This document shows positions 1-8,621 of a stretch of 64,000 bases of DNA, piece after piece. The notes under the pieces are model-generated. The model was not told where the DNA came from, did no database searches, and saw only the letters and a program-made list of their open reading frames with translations. Position 1 is the stretch's first letter. Every line of letters begins with the position of its first letter. Made by a program: the position numbers and the translations under genes. The stretch is from Halobacillus_B rhizosphaerae (GTDB lineage Bacteria > Bacillota > Bacilli > Bacillales > Halobacillaceae): NCBI RefSeq assembly GCF_046719735.1, contig NZ_JAUTWQ010000008.1, positions 124,001 through 188,000 of the forward strand, in the 5' to 3' direction.

Positions 1-108
1 TACAACTTTCAGGTGCGCTAGGGTATTCACTGATTTAATTTTTTTTAGAATTAGTAAGTTCATATATTTTCCCTATAACTAACCCTGATAGATGAGGTGG
101 AATGACAA

Positions 109-729
109 ATGGATAGCATAATATTTGATTTAGATGGCACGCTTTGGGATCCGATTGATACTCTTTTAAAGGCTTGGAATAGCCGTATTAAAGAAAACGA
201 ACTCATAAAGGCGGAACTAACTCGAACAGATCTAGAAGGAACAATGGGGCTGCAAATGGACGATATGAGTAAAAAATTATTTCCTTACCTAAATGAAGAA
301 GTACGATTACAAGTCATAAAGGATTGCTTTCAAACCGAAGAGGAATTCCTGCTGAAGCAAGGGGGAAACCTTTATCCTCATGTCGAAGGAGTACTGCAAT
401 CGCTCTCTAAGTATTACAAGCTCTATATCGTCAGTAATTGTCAGGATGGCTATATAGAAACGTTTTATGAGTTTCATCAGTTGGAAAAGTACTTCTTAGA
501 TTTTGAAAATCCAGGGAGAACCGGGCTTTCAAAAGGAGAGAACATTGATTTAATCATGAAACGAAACCATTTATCTAATCCGGTTTACGTCGGGGATACG
601 GAAGGCGACTTCAATGCAGCAAGGTTTGCTGGCATACCCTTTATTTATGCGCGTTATGGATTCGGACAAGTCAGTGATTATGACGATGCCATAGAAAAGT
701 TTGATGAGCTGATCGATTTATTTTGTTAA
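109..729 (+). CDS. HAD-superfamily hydrolase
   Basis: Predicted cytoplasmic phosphatase of the haloacid dehalogenase superfamily (206 aa). Motif I is DLDGT at residues 7-11 (nucleophile Asp7, acid/base Asp9). Motif II is VSN at 108-110, the conserved Lys is Lys142 in SKGEN, and motif IV is VGDTEGD at 161-167. The insert after motif I is helical and fits a C1-type cap, as in phosphoglycolate-phosphatase-like enzymes. The ATG is preceded by GAGGTGG at 94-100. It stands alone. The substrate cannot be told from sequence, so phosphoglycolate phosphatase or a pyrophosphatase are both possible. Confidence 0.9.
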   Translation: MDSIIFDLDGTLWDPIDTLLKAWNSRIKENELIKAELTRTDLEGTMGLQMDDMSKKLFPYLNEEVRLQVIKDCFQTEEEFLLKQGGNLYPHVEGVLQSLSKYYKLYIVSNCQDGYIETFYEFHQLEKYFLDFENPGRTGLSKGENIDLIMKRNHLSNPVYVGDTEGDFNAARFAGIPFIYARYGFGQVSDYDDAIEKFDELIDLFC

Positions 730-780
730 GTCACCGGAACCGCTTGTCCAAATGGTTGTAGCATTCAACTTAACCTCATC

Positions 781-815
781 AAAAAAAGGCGCAATCCCCA
801 CAATTGGATTGCGCC
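781..815 (-). terminator. Rho-independent terminator of the siderophore importer operon
   Basis: A 10-bp perfect stem GGCGCAATCC / GGATTGCGCC (788-797 and 806-815) is followed on the minus strand by seven T (781-787). It lies 70 nt past the stop of the ATPase gene. Confidence 0.9.
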
Positions 816-884
816 TTACAATTGTTTAATTCCCATTGAAGAGACTAGTCAAGAGCCCTTTGATTGGCCCTTAACTCTCCTATG

Positions 885-1703
885 TTATTTAAGCACGACC
901 TCATGTTTGTGGTGATGACGCCCAATCGGTACAACGGAAGGGGAACCTGAAACAGGATCTTCAATCACTGTACTATGAAGACCAAAGATATCTTGAATCA
1001 AATCTTTGTTAATGACCTTAGACGGTTTACCTTCTGCTGCCAGCTTCCCTTCACGAATGGCGAAAATGTGGTCCGCATAACGAGCGGATAAGTTAATATC
1101 ATGAAGGACCATCACAATGGTAGTTCCGTATTTCTGGTTAAGGTCGGTAAGAAGGTCAAGGATCTCAATTTGATAGGTGATATCTAGAAAGGTAGTTGGT
1201 TCGTCTAATAATAAGATATCGGTTTGCTGGGCGAGGGCCATAGCAACCCACACCCGCTGCCTTTGTCCTCCAGAAAGTTCATCAATAGGATGATTGGCAA
1301 GCTCAGTAATATTCATGATTTCCATGGCTTCGGCCACAGCTTCATAATCCTTATTGGTCCACCCGCTCAGTATAGATTGGTGGGGAAATCTTCCGCGTCC
1401 AACCAAGTCACTGACAGTAATGCCTTCAGGTATAATAGGGGACTGAGGGAGAAGCCCAACCACGCGTGCCAATTTTTTAGCTGGGAGGTTGTGGAGGGGT
1501 TTCCCATCAAGATATACATCGCCGGACTGTGGTTTGATTAGTCTGGACAGTGTTTTAAGAAGCGTTGATTTTCCGCTGCCATTCGCTCCTATAATGACGC
1601 TTATTTGGTTAGGGGGAATGGTAAGGCTGACGGCGTCGATCACAGTCTTTTGATCATAGCCGGCAACGATTTGTTTGGCTTGGAATTGATGCATCGGTTT
1701 CAT
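885..1703 (-). CDS. Iron-siderophore ABC transporter ATP-binding protein
   Basis: ATPase of a FecCDE/FhuC-type importer (272 aa) that energises uptake of ferric siderophore at the inner face of the membrane. Walker A GANGSGKST is at residues 39-47, the LSGGQ signature at 143-147, Walker B LLLDEP at 164-169, and the H-loop His is in VLHDIN. The start overlaps the upstream permease stop by one base (TAATG), so translation is coupled. Operon order is binding protein, permease, permease, ATPase. The closest family I recall is B. subtilis YusV, which serves hydroxamate/citrate siderophores, but the ligand is inferred only. The His-rich tail (HHHKHE) is a minor oddity. Confidence 0.93.
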   Translation of the reverse strand: MKPMHQFQAKQIVAGYDQKTVIDAVSLTIPPNQISVIIGANGSGKSTLLKTLSRLIKPQSGDVYLDGKPLHNLPAKKLARVVGLLPQSPIIPEGITVSDLVGRGRFPHQSILSGWTNKDYEAVAEAMEIMNITELANHPIDELSGGQRQRVWVAMALAQQTDILLLDEPTTFLDITYQIEILDLLTDLNQKYGTTIVMVLHDINLSARYADHIFAIREGKLAAEGKPSKVINKDLIQDIFGLHSTVIEDPVSGSPSVVPIGRHHHKHEVVLK

Positions 1704-2740
1704 TACAAATCTCCTTTTTGATTCATTCGGATGAGTAAGTAAATGAGGTAGGGAGCTCCAATCATACCCGTGATAATTCCTACTGGATACCGGACTTCAA
1801 AAGCGAACTGACCCATCAAGTCTGCCCCCAGTACTAAATTAACCCCTACAAGCCCTGCGGGAATGGCGTTGGAAAAGCCGACTCCAACCAGTCTCTTAGC
1901 AATTGGACCTGCCAGAAAAGCTACGAAAGCAATCGGCCCTGTAACGGCTGTAGCGAGCGCAATCATACATACGGAACTCAAAATCAGCGCCATGCGAGCT
2001 TGATCTGTATGGACTCCAAGGGTGGTGGCGGTCTGTTCGCCAAGCTCCAATATGCTTAGGTGCTTTCCGAATAGGACGACGATCGGTGCACAAATGAGGA
2101 CAGCCATGATTAATGGTGTTACATCCTCTACGCGAATTCCATTCAAACTTCCACTCAGCCATCTGAGAGCGGCAGGAATGTCCTGTTCTCCTCCTACCAA
2201 TAGAAGGTAAGAGATCACAGCGTTCAGCATCGCTTGAATGCCGATTCCTACAAGGATTAATCGTCCAATTGAAAAGGAGCTTCGTTTTGTTCTTGAAAAA
2301 ATGTACAACAGTAGGACAGTAATGAGACCTCCGGCAACGGAAGCAATAGAAACAATCGTGTTGCTAGCCTGTAGAATAATGATGCAAAATACGGCGGCCG
2401 CACTTGAACCGGTAGTGATGCCTATGACGTTCGGGTTGGCAAGTGGATTTCTGAGCATCGTTTGAAAGGTATTACCCGCTATACCGAAGGCAAATCCAGC
2501 GAAAAGTCCGGAAAGCATTCGTGGCAGCCGGATGGTTTGAATGGCAAAAGTGGCCCCCTGGATCTGTTCTCCTAATAGTACACGGATCACATCAAATACG
2601 GGGTAAATGGTATGGCCCAGTAAGAGCATGGCCCCGCACAAAAGAATAGCTAAAAGTACGAGGGAGCCGGTAATCATCAGCCACCGTTGCTGCCGTTGCC
2701 GTTTTCCTGCTGCAATCCATTCCATTGTCTGAGTCTTCAT
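1703..2740 (-). CDS. Iron-siderophore ABC transporter permease (FecCD family), second subunit
   Basis: Integral membrane subunit (345 aa) with about nine to ten hydrophobic segments. The family motif region GNTFQTMLRNPLANPNVIG and the ATPase-contact loop rich in Gly (LGVHTDQAR) are visible. It overlaps the preceding permease by 4 nt (ATGA at 2737-2740) and the ATPase gene by 1 nt. It pairs with the other permease to form the transmembrane channel. BtuC/FhuB-type structures are the family model. Ligand specificity is not readable from the permease. Confidence 0.93.
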   Translation of the reverse strand: MKTQTMEWIAAGKRQRQQRWLMITGSLVLLAILLCGAMLLLGHTIYPVFDVIRVLLGEQIQGATFAIQTIRLPRMLSGLFAGFAFGIAGNTFQTMLRNPLANPNVIGITTGSSAAAVFCIIILQASNTIVSIASVAGGLITVLLLYIFSRTKRSSFSIGRLILVGIGIQAMLNAVISYLLLVGGEQDIPAALRWLSGSLNGIRVEDVTPLIMAVLICAPIVVLFGKHLSILELGEQTATTLGVHTDQARMALILSSVCMIALATAVTGPIAFVAFLAGPIAKRLVGVGFSNAIPAGLVGVNLVLGADLMGQFAFEVRYPVGIITGMIGAPYLIYLLIRMNQKGDL

Positions 2741-3798
2741 AAGGATCGCACTTTCGTTTTCATAGCTAGTAGGATTAATATCGGAGCGCCGATAAAAGCC
2801 GTGATCAGCCCAGCCTCAATCTCTCCTGGACGACCGAGAATTCTTCCGCAGATGTCTGAGATTGTTAAGATGATAGCTCCTGCAAAGGCAGAACCAGGAA
2901 TCACATAGCGAAGGTTTGGCCCAAGAACAAGACGGGTGACGTGAGTAGCAAGGAGACCTATGAATCCAATGGGACCAGCTAAAGCAGTTGCCGCTCCACA
3001 TAATACGACCGCTGCTACGGCTGCAAGGAGTCTTAAAGTGCCTGTACGTACACCTAGTCCAGTCGCTAGTTCATCTCCTAAGGCCATGGCATTGAGAGCG
3101 GGTGCAGCGAGGGAAGCAGCCAGAATTCCTATGATCAAGAAAGGAAGAAAGGTTTGCAACGTGCCCCAGTCTGCCTTGCCGACACTTCCAACCTGCCAGA
3201 ATCGAAATTGATCCATAACATAGGAGCGCGGAATCATGATAGCAATCACAAGTGAAGAAAGGGCTGCACTTATAGCAGCACCGGCTAGAATCAGTTTCAG
3301 TGGCGTTGCACCTCCGCCTCCCATCGAGCCGATACCAAAGACAAATAGGGAAGTAAGTAAGGCTCCGGTTAATGCAAGCCAAATATATTGGTTCGCAGTA
3401 CTGATTTGAAAAAAAGCTATACCGCTGACCACGAACAGAGCAGCCCCCATGTTGACACCCAGGATACTCGGGTCAGCAAGTGGGTTGCGAGTGACCGCTT
3501 GCATCAGGGATCCTGCCACCCCGAGTGCTGCGCCACAGCATAAACTGAAAAGGGTACGGGGAATCCGGTCCTGTACAACGGTTCCTCCGTAAGATTCCAC
3601 ATTTTCAAAAGTTAATCCTTGAAGGACTTCATGGAATCCCAACGGTCTTGAGCCAAAGGCTAAAGAGGCAGCCGTGGTAAGGATAAGTGTGATCAGGCAG
3701 CTGAGCAGTACAGGTACCTTATACTTAAGTGAAAAAGCTTCCGGCTTCCTTTGCCTCGTACGAATGATATTACTCATCCACCTGTTCAGCCGCTTCAC
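2737..3798 (-). CDS. Iron-siderophore ABC transporter permease (FecCD family), first subunit
   Basis: Membrane subunit of the same importer (up to 353 aa). The FecCD signature GSLMQAVTRNPLADPSILG is present and about ten hydrophobic segments follow. The start is unsettled. GTG at 3798 lies inside the binding-protein gene and has no clear ribosome site. ATG at 3777 gives 346 aa beginning MSNIIRTRQ and has AGGTGG directly upstream, with an 8-nt overlap of the upstream stop. I favour 3777. The tight overlap implies translational coupling within the Fur-controlled operon. Confidence 0.92.
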   Translation of the reverse strand: MKRLNRWMSNIIRTRQRKPEAFSLKYKVPVLLSCLITLILTTAASLAFGSRPLGFHEVLQGLTFENVESYGGTVVQDRIPRTLFSLCCGAALGVAGSLMQAVTRNPLADPSILGVNMGAALFVVSGIAFFQISTANQYIWLALTGALLTSLFVFGIGSMGGGGATPLKLILAGAAISAALSSLVIAIMIPRSYVMDQFRFWQVGSVGKADWGTLQTFLPFLIIGILAASLAAPALNAMALGDELATGLGVRTGTLRLLAAVAAVVLCGAATALAGPIGFIGLLATHVTRLVLGPNLRYVIPGSAFAGAIILTISDICGRILGRPGEIEAGLITAFIGAPILILLAMKTKVRSL

Positions 3799-4834
3799 TA
3801 ATTAATTTTAAGTACTTATCTATCGTATAGGAGATGGCCAGAGGATTTGGATTTAAGGAAGCAGCTAAAGGTGTACCATTTTCAATGAAGACTACGGAAC
3901 CTCTCTTGATGGCGGGGATTTCACCCAGCAATGGGTCTTCTTTCATCTTCTTATACAATGGTTCATTTCCATAACTCACAATAATATCCGCATCATTTAA
4001 GATATCCGCATTTTCTGCACTGACCGTCAGTGCGAAACCATCAGATTCGCTCATTTCCTTGGTTAAACTTTCCGGATACTTCATCCCGAGTTCTTCCAAA
4101 AATGCCCCGCGAGGATCATCCGGCGTATAGATATAGATTTTGGACAAGTCATCTGCGGATGTCGTGGCAAAAGCTACTTTCTTCCCTTCTATCTCTGGAT
4201 ATTTACTTACTTTCTCTTTTATTAAGGCTTCCGTTTCTTCGACGAGTTTCTTCCCCTCTTCTACCATCCCCATCCCTTTGGCGTTAAGGGTTACTTGCTC
4301 ACGCCACGTTGTTTCCCATGGAGCCTCCTTGTAGGCAACGACAGGAGCAATCTGACTGAGGGTGTCATAGTCTTCCTGTGTAATCCCTGAGTATGCAGCT
4401 AGAATCACATCCGGATTTGAGTCAGCGATCGCCTCAAAGTCAAGTCCGTCCGTATCCTGGTAAATGTTCGGATCCTCAACCCCGAGTTCGTCCAGCTTTT
4501 CCTTCGTCCAAGGTAATAGTCCGCTGTCATCTTGGACTCCGTAGTTTGCAGCAGAGAAGCCGACAGGTACGACTCCTAAGGCGAGAGAGACATCCTGGTT
4601 TCCCCATTGAACGGTTGCTACTCTTTCAGGTTTACTTTCAATCACAGTTTCTCCAAAGGCATGTTCTATGGTAATAGGGTATTGAGCGTCCGACTCTGAC
4701 TCCTCATGATTTGAACTTTCCTCCGTATCGGTTTCCTCAGAATTGGATGTTTCAGCTGAACAGCCGATCATAAACAAGAAGAACATGGAGATCAGCAGGA
4801 AGGGTAAGTACGAATTCTTTTTATAAAAAGACAT
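3770..4834 (-). CDS. Iron-siderophore substrate-binding lipoprotein
   Basis: Extracytoplasmic receptor (354 aa) of the importer, anchored to the outer face of the membrane by lipidation. The signal peptide ends in lipobox FMIGC (Cys about residue 25), followed by a Ser/Glu-rich linker and then a Peri_BP_2 fold (QYPITIEHAFGETVIE..., ERVATVQWGNQD). It is first in the operon, directly behind a Fur box. The family includes FhuD, YfiY and FeuA. The linker acidity fits a halotolerant cell-surface protein. The cognate siderophore is unknown. Confidence 0.93.
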   Translation of the reverse strand: MSFYKKNSYLPFLLISMFFLFMIGCSAETSNSEETDTEESSNHEESESDAQYPITIEHAFGETVIESKPERVATVQWGNQDVSLALGVVPVGFSAANYGVQDDSGLLPWTKEKLDELGVEDPNIYQDTDGLDFEAIADSNPDVILAAYSGITQEDYDTLSQIAPVVAYKEAPWETTWREQVTLNAKGMGMVEEGKKLVEETEALIKEKVSKYPEIEGKKVAFATTSADDLSKIYIYTPDDPRGAFLEELGMKYPESLTKEMSESDGFALTVSAENADILNDADIIVSYGNEPLYKKMKEDPLLGEIPAIKRGSVVFIENGTPLAASLNPNPLAISYTIDKYLKLISEAAEQVDE

Positions 4835-4889
4835 GAATATCCACCTTTATGAAGTATTTTAAGAGTAATAAAAGCTAAGCCTCCTTAAT

Positions 4890-4904
4890 TGATAATGATT
4901 ATCA
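4890..4904. promoter_or_regulatory. Fur box
   Basis: TGATAAT-g-ATTATCA is an exact match to the 7-1-7 Fur site of Bacillus. It lies at the predicted transcription start of the minus-strand importer and 118 nt upstream of the divergent exporter, so ferric repression of the importer is expected and co-regulation of the exporter is possible. Confidence 0.93.
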
Positions 4905-4909
4905 TTATT

Positions 4910-4937
4910 AATATAGCATCATTTGTGATATTGTCAA
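4910..4937 (-). promoter_or_regulatory. Sigma-A promoter of the siderophore importer operon
   Basis: On the minus strand, TTGACA (4932-4937) and TATATT (4910-4915) are separated by 16 nt. The Fur box 4890-4904 covers the expected +1 region, a classic repressor position. Confidence 0.8.
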
Positions 4938-5021
4938 TCTATGAAATGAGATTTTCGTGGTAAGCTAGATGAGTAAATAAAGGTTCGAGAAAGATAAAAA
5001 GATAGCAAAGGAATGGGGAAA

Positions 5022-6755
5022 ATGGTGAAGCGTTTCTTTTCATATTACAAGCCTTACAAATGGTTGTTTGTGCTGGATTTTGCATGTGCCGTCTTTATCG
5101 GCTTATTAGAACTGGCCTTTCCGCTGGCCGTCAATCAAGTAATCGACCGGCTGCTGCCTGAGAAGGATTGGTCCATTATTATGCTGGCATGTTTGGGGTT
5201 GTTCCTTATCTACCTCTTAAATACAGGCCTTCATTATGTCGTGACGTATTGGGGTCATACGTTAGGAATCAGTATTGAGACTGATATGAGACAGAAGCTC
5301 TTTACTCATATGCAGAAGCTTTCTTTTTCTTATTACGACGGCAACAAAACAGGTCATAGTATTTCACGGTTAACAAAGGATTTGGAGGAAATCGGCGAAG
5401 TGGCTCACCATGGTCCTGAAGATGTGTTTGTAGCCCTCATGACGCTCATCGGATCGTTCGTTCTGATGTTAACGATTAATTGGAAGCTGGCTATTCTGTC
5501 CTTTGTCGTTATCCCGCTCCTCCTCATCCTGGCGATTTACTTTAACAAAAAAATGACCGTGACCTTCCGGAAAATGTTTCATCGTATTGCAGAAATCAAT
5601 ACACGAGTGGGGGATAGCATCGGGGGCATTCGCGTCGTACAGGCCTTTGCGAATGAGAAGTATGAACAGGAAAAGTTTCGGGAGGAGAACAATCATTACA
5701 AAAGGACGAAGCTGCAATCCTATAGAATCATGGCACAGAATGTTACAGCCAACTACATGACGATGCGGTTAGTGACTTTGACCACACTCATGTTTGGTAC
5801 GTATTTTGTCATTCAAAATCAGCTTACCTATGGGGAGTTTGTCGCCTTTATCCTCTTGGCTAATATTCTTGTCGGTCCCATTCAGAAGATCAATGCTGTC
5901 ATTGAAAGCTATCCGAAGGGAATTGCCGGATTTAAGCGGTATACGGAGATTATTGATACAGCACCGGATATTGAAGATGCTCACCATGCCATTCATAAGG
6001 ATGTTAAAGGTGCCATTCAATATCGTAATGTAACGTTTGGTTATGATGAATGGAGTCCTGTGTTACAGGACGTGAGTTTAGGCATTCGCCCTGGCGAGAC
6101 GGTGGCCTTTGTGGGGCCGTCGGGAGCAGGAAAAACGACCCTCTGCAGTCTCCTTCCTCGTTTCTATGAGATTCAGCATGGACAAATCTCTATGGATGGT
6201 ACAAACATTAAAGATATGAAACTGGAATCCTTACGCAGTCAGATTGGCATCGTTCAACAGGATGTTTTCTTATTTTCCGGAACCATTCGTGAAAATATCG
6301 AGTATGGAAAGCTGGGCGCATCAGACGAAGAGATTCTACAAGCGGCTAAGCGAGCACGACTAGATGACTTTATTGCCGACCAACCGCACGGGTTAGATAC
6401 GATTATTGGAGAACGAGGAACCAGGCTTTCTGGTGGTCAGAAACAGCGCCTTGCCATCGCGAGGATCTTTCTAAAGAACCCTCCTGTTCTCATTTTGGAC
6501 GAAGCAACGTCTGCCCTGGACACGCAGACGGAACAAGCGATCCAAAAGTCATTGGATGAATTGACGGAAGGGCGCACTACCCTGGTTATTGCCCATCGAT
6601 TAGCCACGATTAAAAATGCGGATCGAATTATGGTGGTGACTAAAAATGGGATAGCGGAAGAAGGGTCTCATGAGCAGCTTCTCAAACAAGGAGGTCTCTA
6701 CAGCAAGCTTCATCAATCTCAGTTTGGTCACCAGGAACTCGTGCTCGGAAATTAA
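5022..6755 (+). CDS. ABC transporter, fused membrane and ATPase domains (exporter type)
   Basis: Half-transporter of the Sav1866/MsbA type (577 aa): six membrane segments over roughly residues 1-310, then a nucleotide-binding domain with Walker A GPSGAGKTT, signature LSGGQKQR and Walker B VLILDEATSALD. No partner half-transporter is adjacent, so a homodimer is likely. ATG 5022 is preferred over ATG 5013 because AAAGGA sits about 9 nt before it. It is divergent from the siderophore importer across a Fur box, so it may export a siderophore or act in iron physiology. A general drug or lipid exporter role cannot be excluded. Confidence 0.9.
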   Translation: MVKRFFSYYKPYKWLFVLDFACAVFIGLLELAFPLAVNQVIDRLLPEKDWSIIMLACLGLFLIYLLNTGLHYVVTYWGHTLGISIETDMRQKLFTHMQKLSFSYYDGNKTGHSISRLTKDLEEIGEVAHHGPEDVFVALMTLIGSFVLMLTINWKLAILSFVVIPLLLILAIYFNKKMTVTFRKMFHRIAEINTRVGDSIGGIRVVQAFANEKYEQEKFREENNHYKRTKLQSYRIMAQNVTANYMTMRLVTLTTLMFGTYFVIQNQLTYGEFVAFILLANILVGPIQKINAVIESYPKGIAGFKRYTEIIDTAPDIEDAHHAIHKDVKGAIQYRNVTFGYDEWSPVLQDVSLGIRPGETVAFVGPSGAGKTTLCSLLPRFYEIQHGQISMDGTNIKDMKLESLRSQIGIVQQDVFLFSGTIRENIEYGKLGASDEEILQAAKRARLDDFIADQPHGLDTIIGERGTRLSGGQKQRLAIARIFLKNPPVLILDEATSALDTQTEQAIQKSLDELTEGRTTLVIAHRLATIKNADRIMVVTKNGIAEEGSHEQLLKQGGLYSKLHQSQFGHQELVLGN

Positions 6756-6777
6756 CTAACGGATGTTATCAAAGTAA

Positions 6778-6808
6778 GCCCGCCAAAATTAGAATTGGCG
6801 GGCTTTTC
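6778..6808 (+). terminator. Terminator after the ABC exporter
   Basis: Nine-bp perfect stem GCCCGCCAA / TTGGCGGGC (6778-6786, 6795-6803) followed by TTTTCTT. Confidence 0.92.
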
Positions 6809-6858
6809 TTAAGAACTGAGGTGCCAAAGTAAAAGAAGGTTTATTTTTACAAAAAGTA

Positions 6859-6913
6859 TTGACAATCCAGCTAATACGTAATACTATATACTAGTAATAA
6901 GTAATACTTATTA
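6859..6913 (+). promoter_or_regulatory. Promoter and probable PadR operator
   Basis: TTGACA (6859-6864), 17-nt spacer, TACTAT (6882-6887). Immediately downstream lies a 19-bp perfect palindrome TAATAAGTA-A-TACTTATTA (6895-6913). A shorter inverted repeat TACTA/TAGTA (6882-6886, 6892-6896) overlaps the -10. The position over the start site fits autorepression by the PadR protein encoded next. Confidence 0.8.
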
Positions 6914-6981
6914 TCGGTAACACTAACTACCTGTGATACACACTACTGAACGAATACATCAAGCAACAAATGGAGGTTAAC

Positions 6982-7323
6982 ATGAGCAACTTTAGAGAAA
7001 TGATGAAAGGGGTGCTCGAGGGGTGTGTTCTTGAGATCATCAGCCGCGGCGAAACCTATGGCTATGAAATCACTCAACAGCTGCGTGACCTTGGCTTCAC
7101 GGATGTGGTGGAGGGCACGGTTTATACCATTACCATGCGGCTAGAGAAAAACAATCTCGTGGATATTGAGAAGAAGCCATCCACTATGGGACCTCCGAGG
7201 AAATTTTATACACTCAACGCAGCAGGTCAAGAGCATCTTGAAGTTTTTTGGCAGAAATGGGAGTTCGTTTCTAGCACGATTAATGGACTGAAAAAACGAA
7301 AAGGAAAAGGGGAAGGACAATGA
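6982..7323 (+). CDS. PadR-family transcriptional regulator
   Basis: Winged-helix repressor (113 aa) of the short PadR class, which usually controls an adjacent drug ABC transporter and responds to the drug itself. The family core EIISRGETYGYEITQQL and the wing VEGTVYTITMRLEKNNLV are present. ATG 6982 is chosen because GGAGG (6972-6976) sits 5 nt ahead, whereas the upstream in-frame ATG 6970 overlaps that site. The stop overlaps the next start by 4 nt (ATGA). A perfect palindrome over the promoter suggests autoregulation. Confidence 0.92.
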   Translation: MSNFREMMKGVLEGCVLEIISRGETYGYEITQQLRDLGFTDVVEGTVYTITMRLEKNNLVDIEKKPSTMGPPRKFYTLNAAGQEHLEVFWQKWEFVSSTINGLKKRKGKGEGQ

Positions 7324-7658
7324 ATATTTTCGAGAAAATGATCGGCAGTCTGGATGACAAGCGAGAATGGAGAGCAATGGAGGCACGTGCCAAGGCTCTT
7401 CCAAGCGAATATCATCACGCATACAAATCGATCCAAAAGTATATGTGGACAACGGGCGGTCCTACAAATTGGAAAGACATGAGCCGTATCTTTAACGGCA
7501 TTCTTGACCTCTTTGAGGAAGGGGCAGCGGAAGGGAAGAAAGTTAAGGATCTCACTGGTGAAGATGTGGCTACTTTCTGCGACGATCTATTGCAGGACGA
7601 GAAAACCTGGAAAGATAAGTACCGCATGAAGTTGAACAATTCGATTAGTCGTGACTAG
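7320..7658 (+). CDS. DUF1048-family protein
   Basis: Small cytoplasmic protein (112 aa), mainly helical, matching the DUF1048 pattern (MIGSLDDKREWRAMEARAKALP..., ending with an acidic helix). Its biochemical role is unknown. Members are typically found exactly here, between a PadR regulator and a Drr-type ABC transporter, so a role in sensing or in modulating the regulator or pump is inferred. Translation is coupled to padR by a 4-nt overlap. Confidence 0.88.
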   Translation: MNIFEKMIGSLDDKREWRAMEARAKALPSEYHHAYKSIQKYMWTTGGPTNWKDMSRIFNGILDLFEEGAAEGKKVKDLTGEDVATFCDDLLQDEKTWKDKYRMKLNNSISRD

Positions 7659-7712
7659 GAGTAGAATACCGTAGACCGGTTTTAGACAAAGACATGTAAT
7701 AGACCACACCCG

Positions 7713-7736
7713 ACTGAATAGCTGGTTCTATTCAGT
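7713..7736 (+). terminator. Hairpin, possible attenuator ahead of the ABC pair
   Basis: Nine-bp perfect stem ACTGAATAG / CTATTCAGT with a 6-nt loop; a short T run (TTTTTA) starts only 5 nt after it. It lies in the 200-nt gap between DUF1048 and the ATPase. Two further inverted repeats follow: TTACCAC/GTGGTAA (7744-7750, 7775-7781) and ATCCTG/CAGGAT (7794-7799, 7808-7813). Confidence 0.5.
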
Positions 7737-7859
7737 TCCATTTTTACCACAGTACTAAGTTATACAGAATATCAGTGGTAATGAATAGTGGAGATCCTGT
7801 AGACCTGCAGGATGCTCGAAATTGCTTGCGTTCATTTACCAGGAGAGGTGGAAAAAAGT

Positions 7860-8621
7860 ATGAGTCAGGCCGTGATTTCTGTCAAAGAGCTTCATAAATC
7901 TTTTAAAGATCAAGAGGTACTAAAGGGAGTGAATTTCGAGGTGCAGCGGGGTGAAATTTTTGCCCTGCTTGGCTCAAATGGTGCGGGCAAGACGACGGTC
8001 GTTAACGTCCTGTCGACCCTGATGAAATCTGATAGTGGCGAAGTGGATGTTTGTGGTTTTGACGTCCAGCGTCAAGCGGATCACGTACGTCAGAGTATCA
8101 GCATGACTGGACAATTCGCAGCATTAGACGGCATGCTCACCGGAAGGGAAAACTTGATGATGATCGCTAAACTGCGTGGAGTTTCCAGTCCTGGTCAAGT
8201 CGCCGATCAATTGCTTGAAAGATTTGGTTTGACTGAAGCGGCTAACCGTCGGGCTGATAAGTATTCTGGCGGGATGAAGCGCCGCCTTGACATTGCCATG
8301 AGCCTGATCGGAACGCCTTCCGTCATTTTTCTTGATGAGCCCACGACTGGGCTTGACCCCGAAGCGCGGAGGGAAGTCTGGGCTACGATCAAGGAGCTTG
8401 CCGACGGAGGAACGACGATTCTGCTGACGACTCAGTACTTGGAGGAAGCCGAGCAACTGGCAGACCGTATAGCCATCCTGCATGGTGGAAAAATCATCAC
8501 CACCGGGACCATCAGCGAACTGAAGGAGATGTTCCCGCCTCAGAAAGTGGAGTACATCGAGAAGACGCCGACATTGGAAGAAATATTCCTCGCGATCATC
8601 CGGAATAAGGAGGGGAGGTAA
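7860..8621 (+). CDS. ABC transporter ATP-binding protein, daunorubicin-resistance type
   Basis: ATPase subunit (253 aa) of a two-gene drug-efflux ABC system like DrrAB. Walker A GSNGAGKTT, signature YSGGMKRR and Walker B VIFLDEPTTGLD are intact, and the C-terminal extension typical of DrrA is short. ATG 7860 is preferred because AGGTGG (7846-7851) sits 8 nt ahead; an in-frame ATG at 7812 lacks a ribosome site. The permease gene starts in the next base after the stop. Expression is probably tied to the upstream PadR module, though a structured 200-nt gap lies between. Confidence 0.92.
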   Translation: MSQAVISVKELHKSFKDQEVLKGVNFEVQRGEIFALLGSNGAGKTTVVNVLSTLMKSDSGEVDVCGFDVQRQADHVRQSISMTGQFAALDGMLTGRENLMMIAKLRGVSSPGQVADQLLERFGLTEAANRRADKYSGGMKRRLDIAMSLIGTPSVIFLDEPTTGLDPEARREVWATIKELADGGTTILLTTQYLEEAEQLADRIAILHGGKIITTGTISELKEMFPPQKVEYIEKTPTLEEIFLAIIRNKEGR

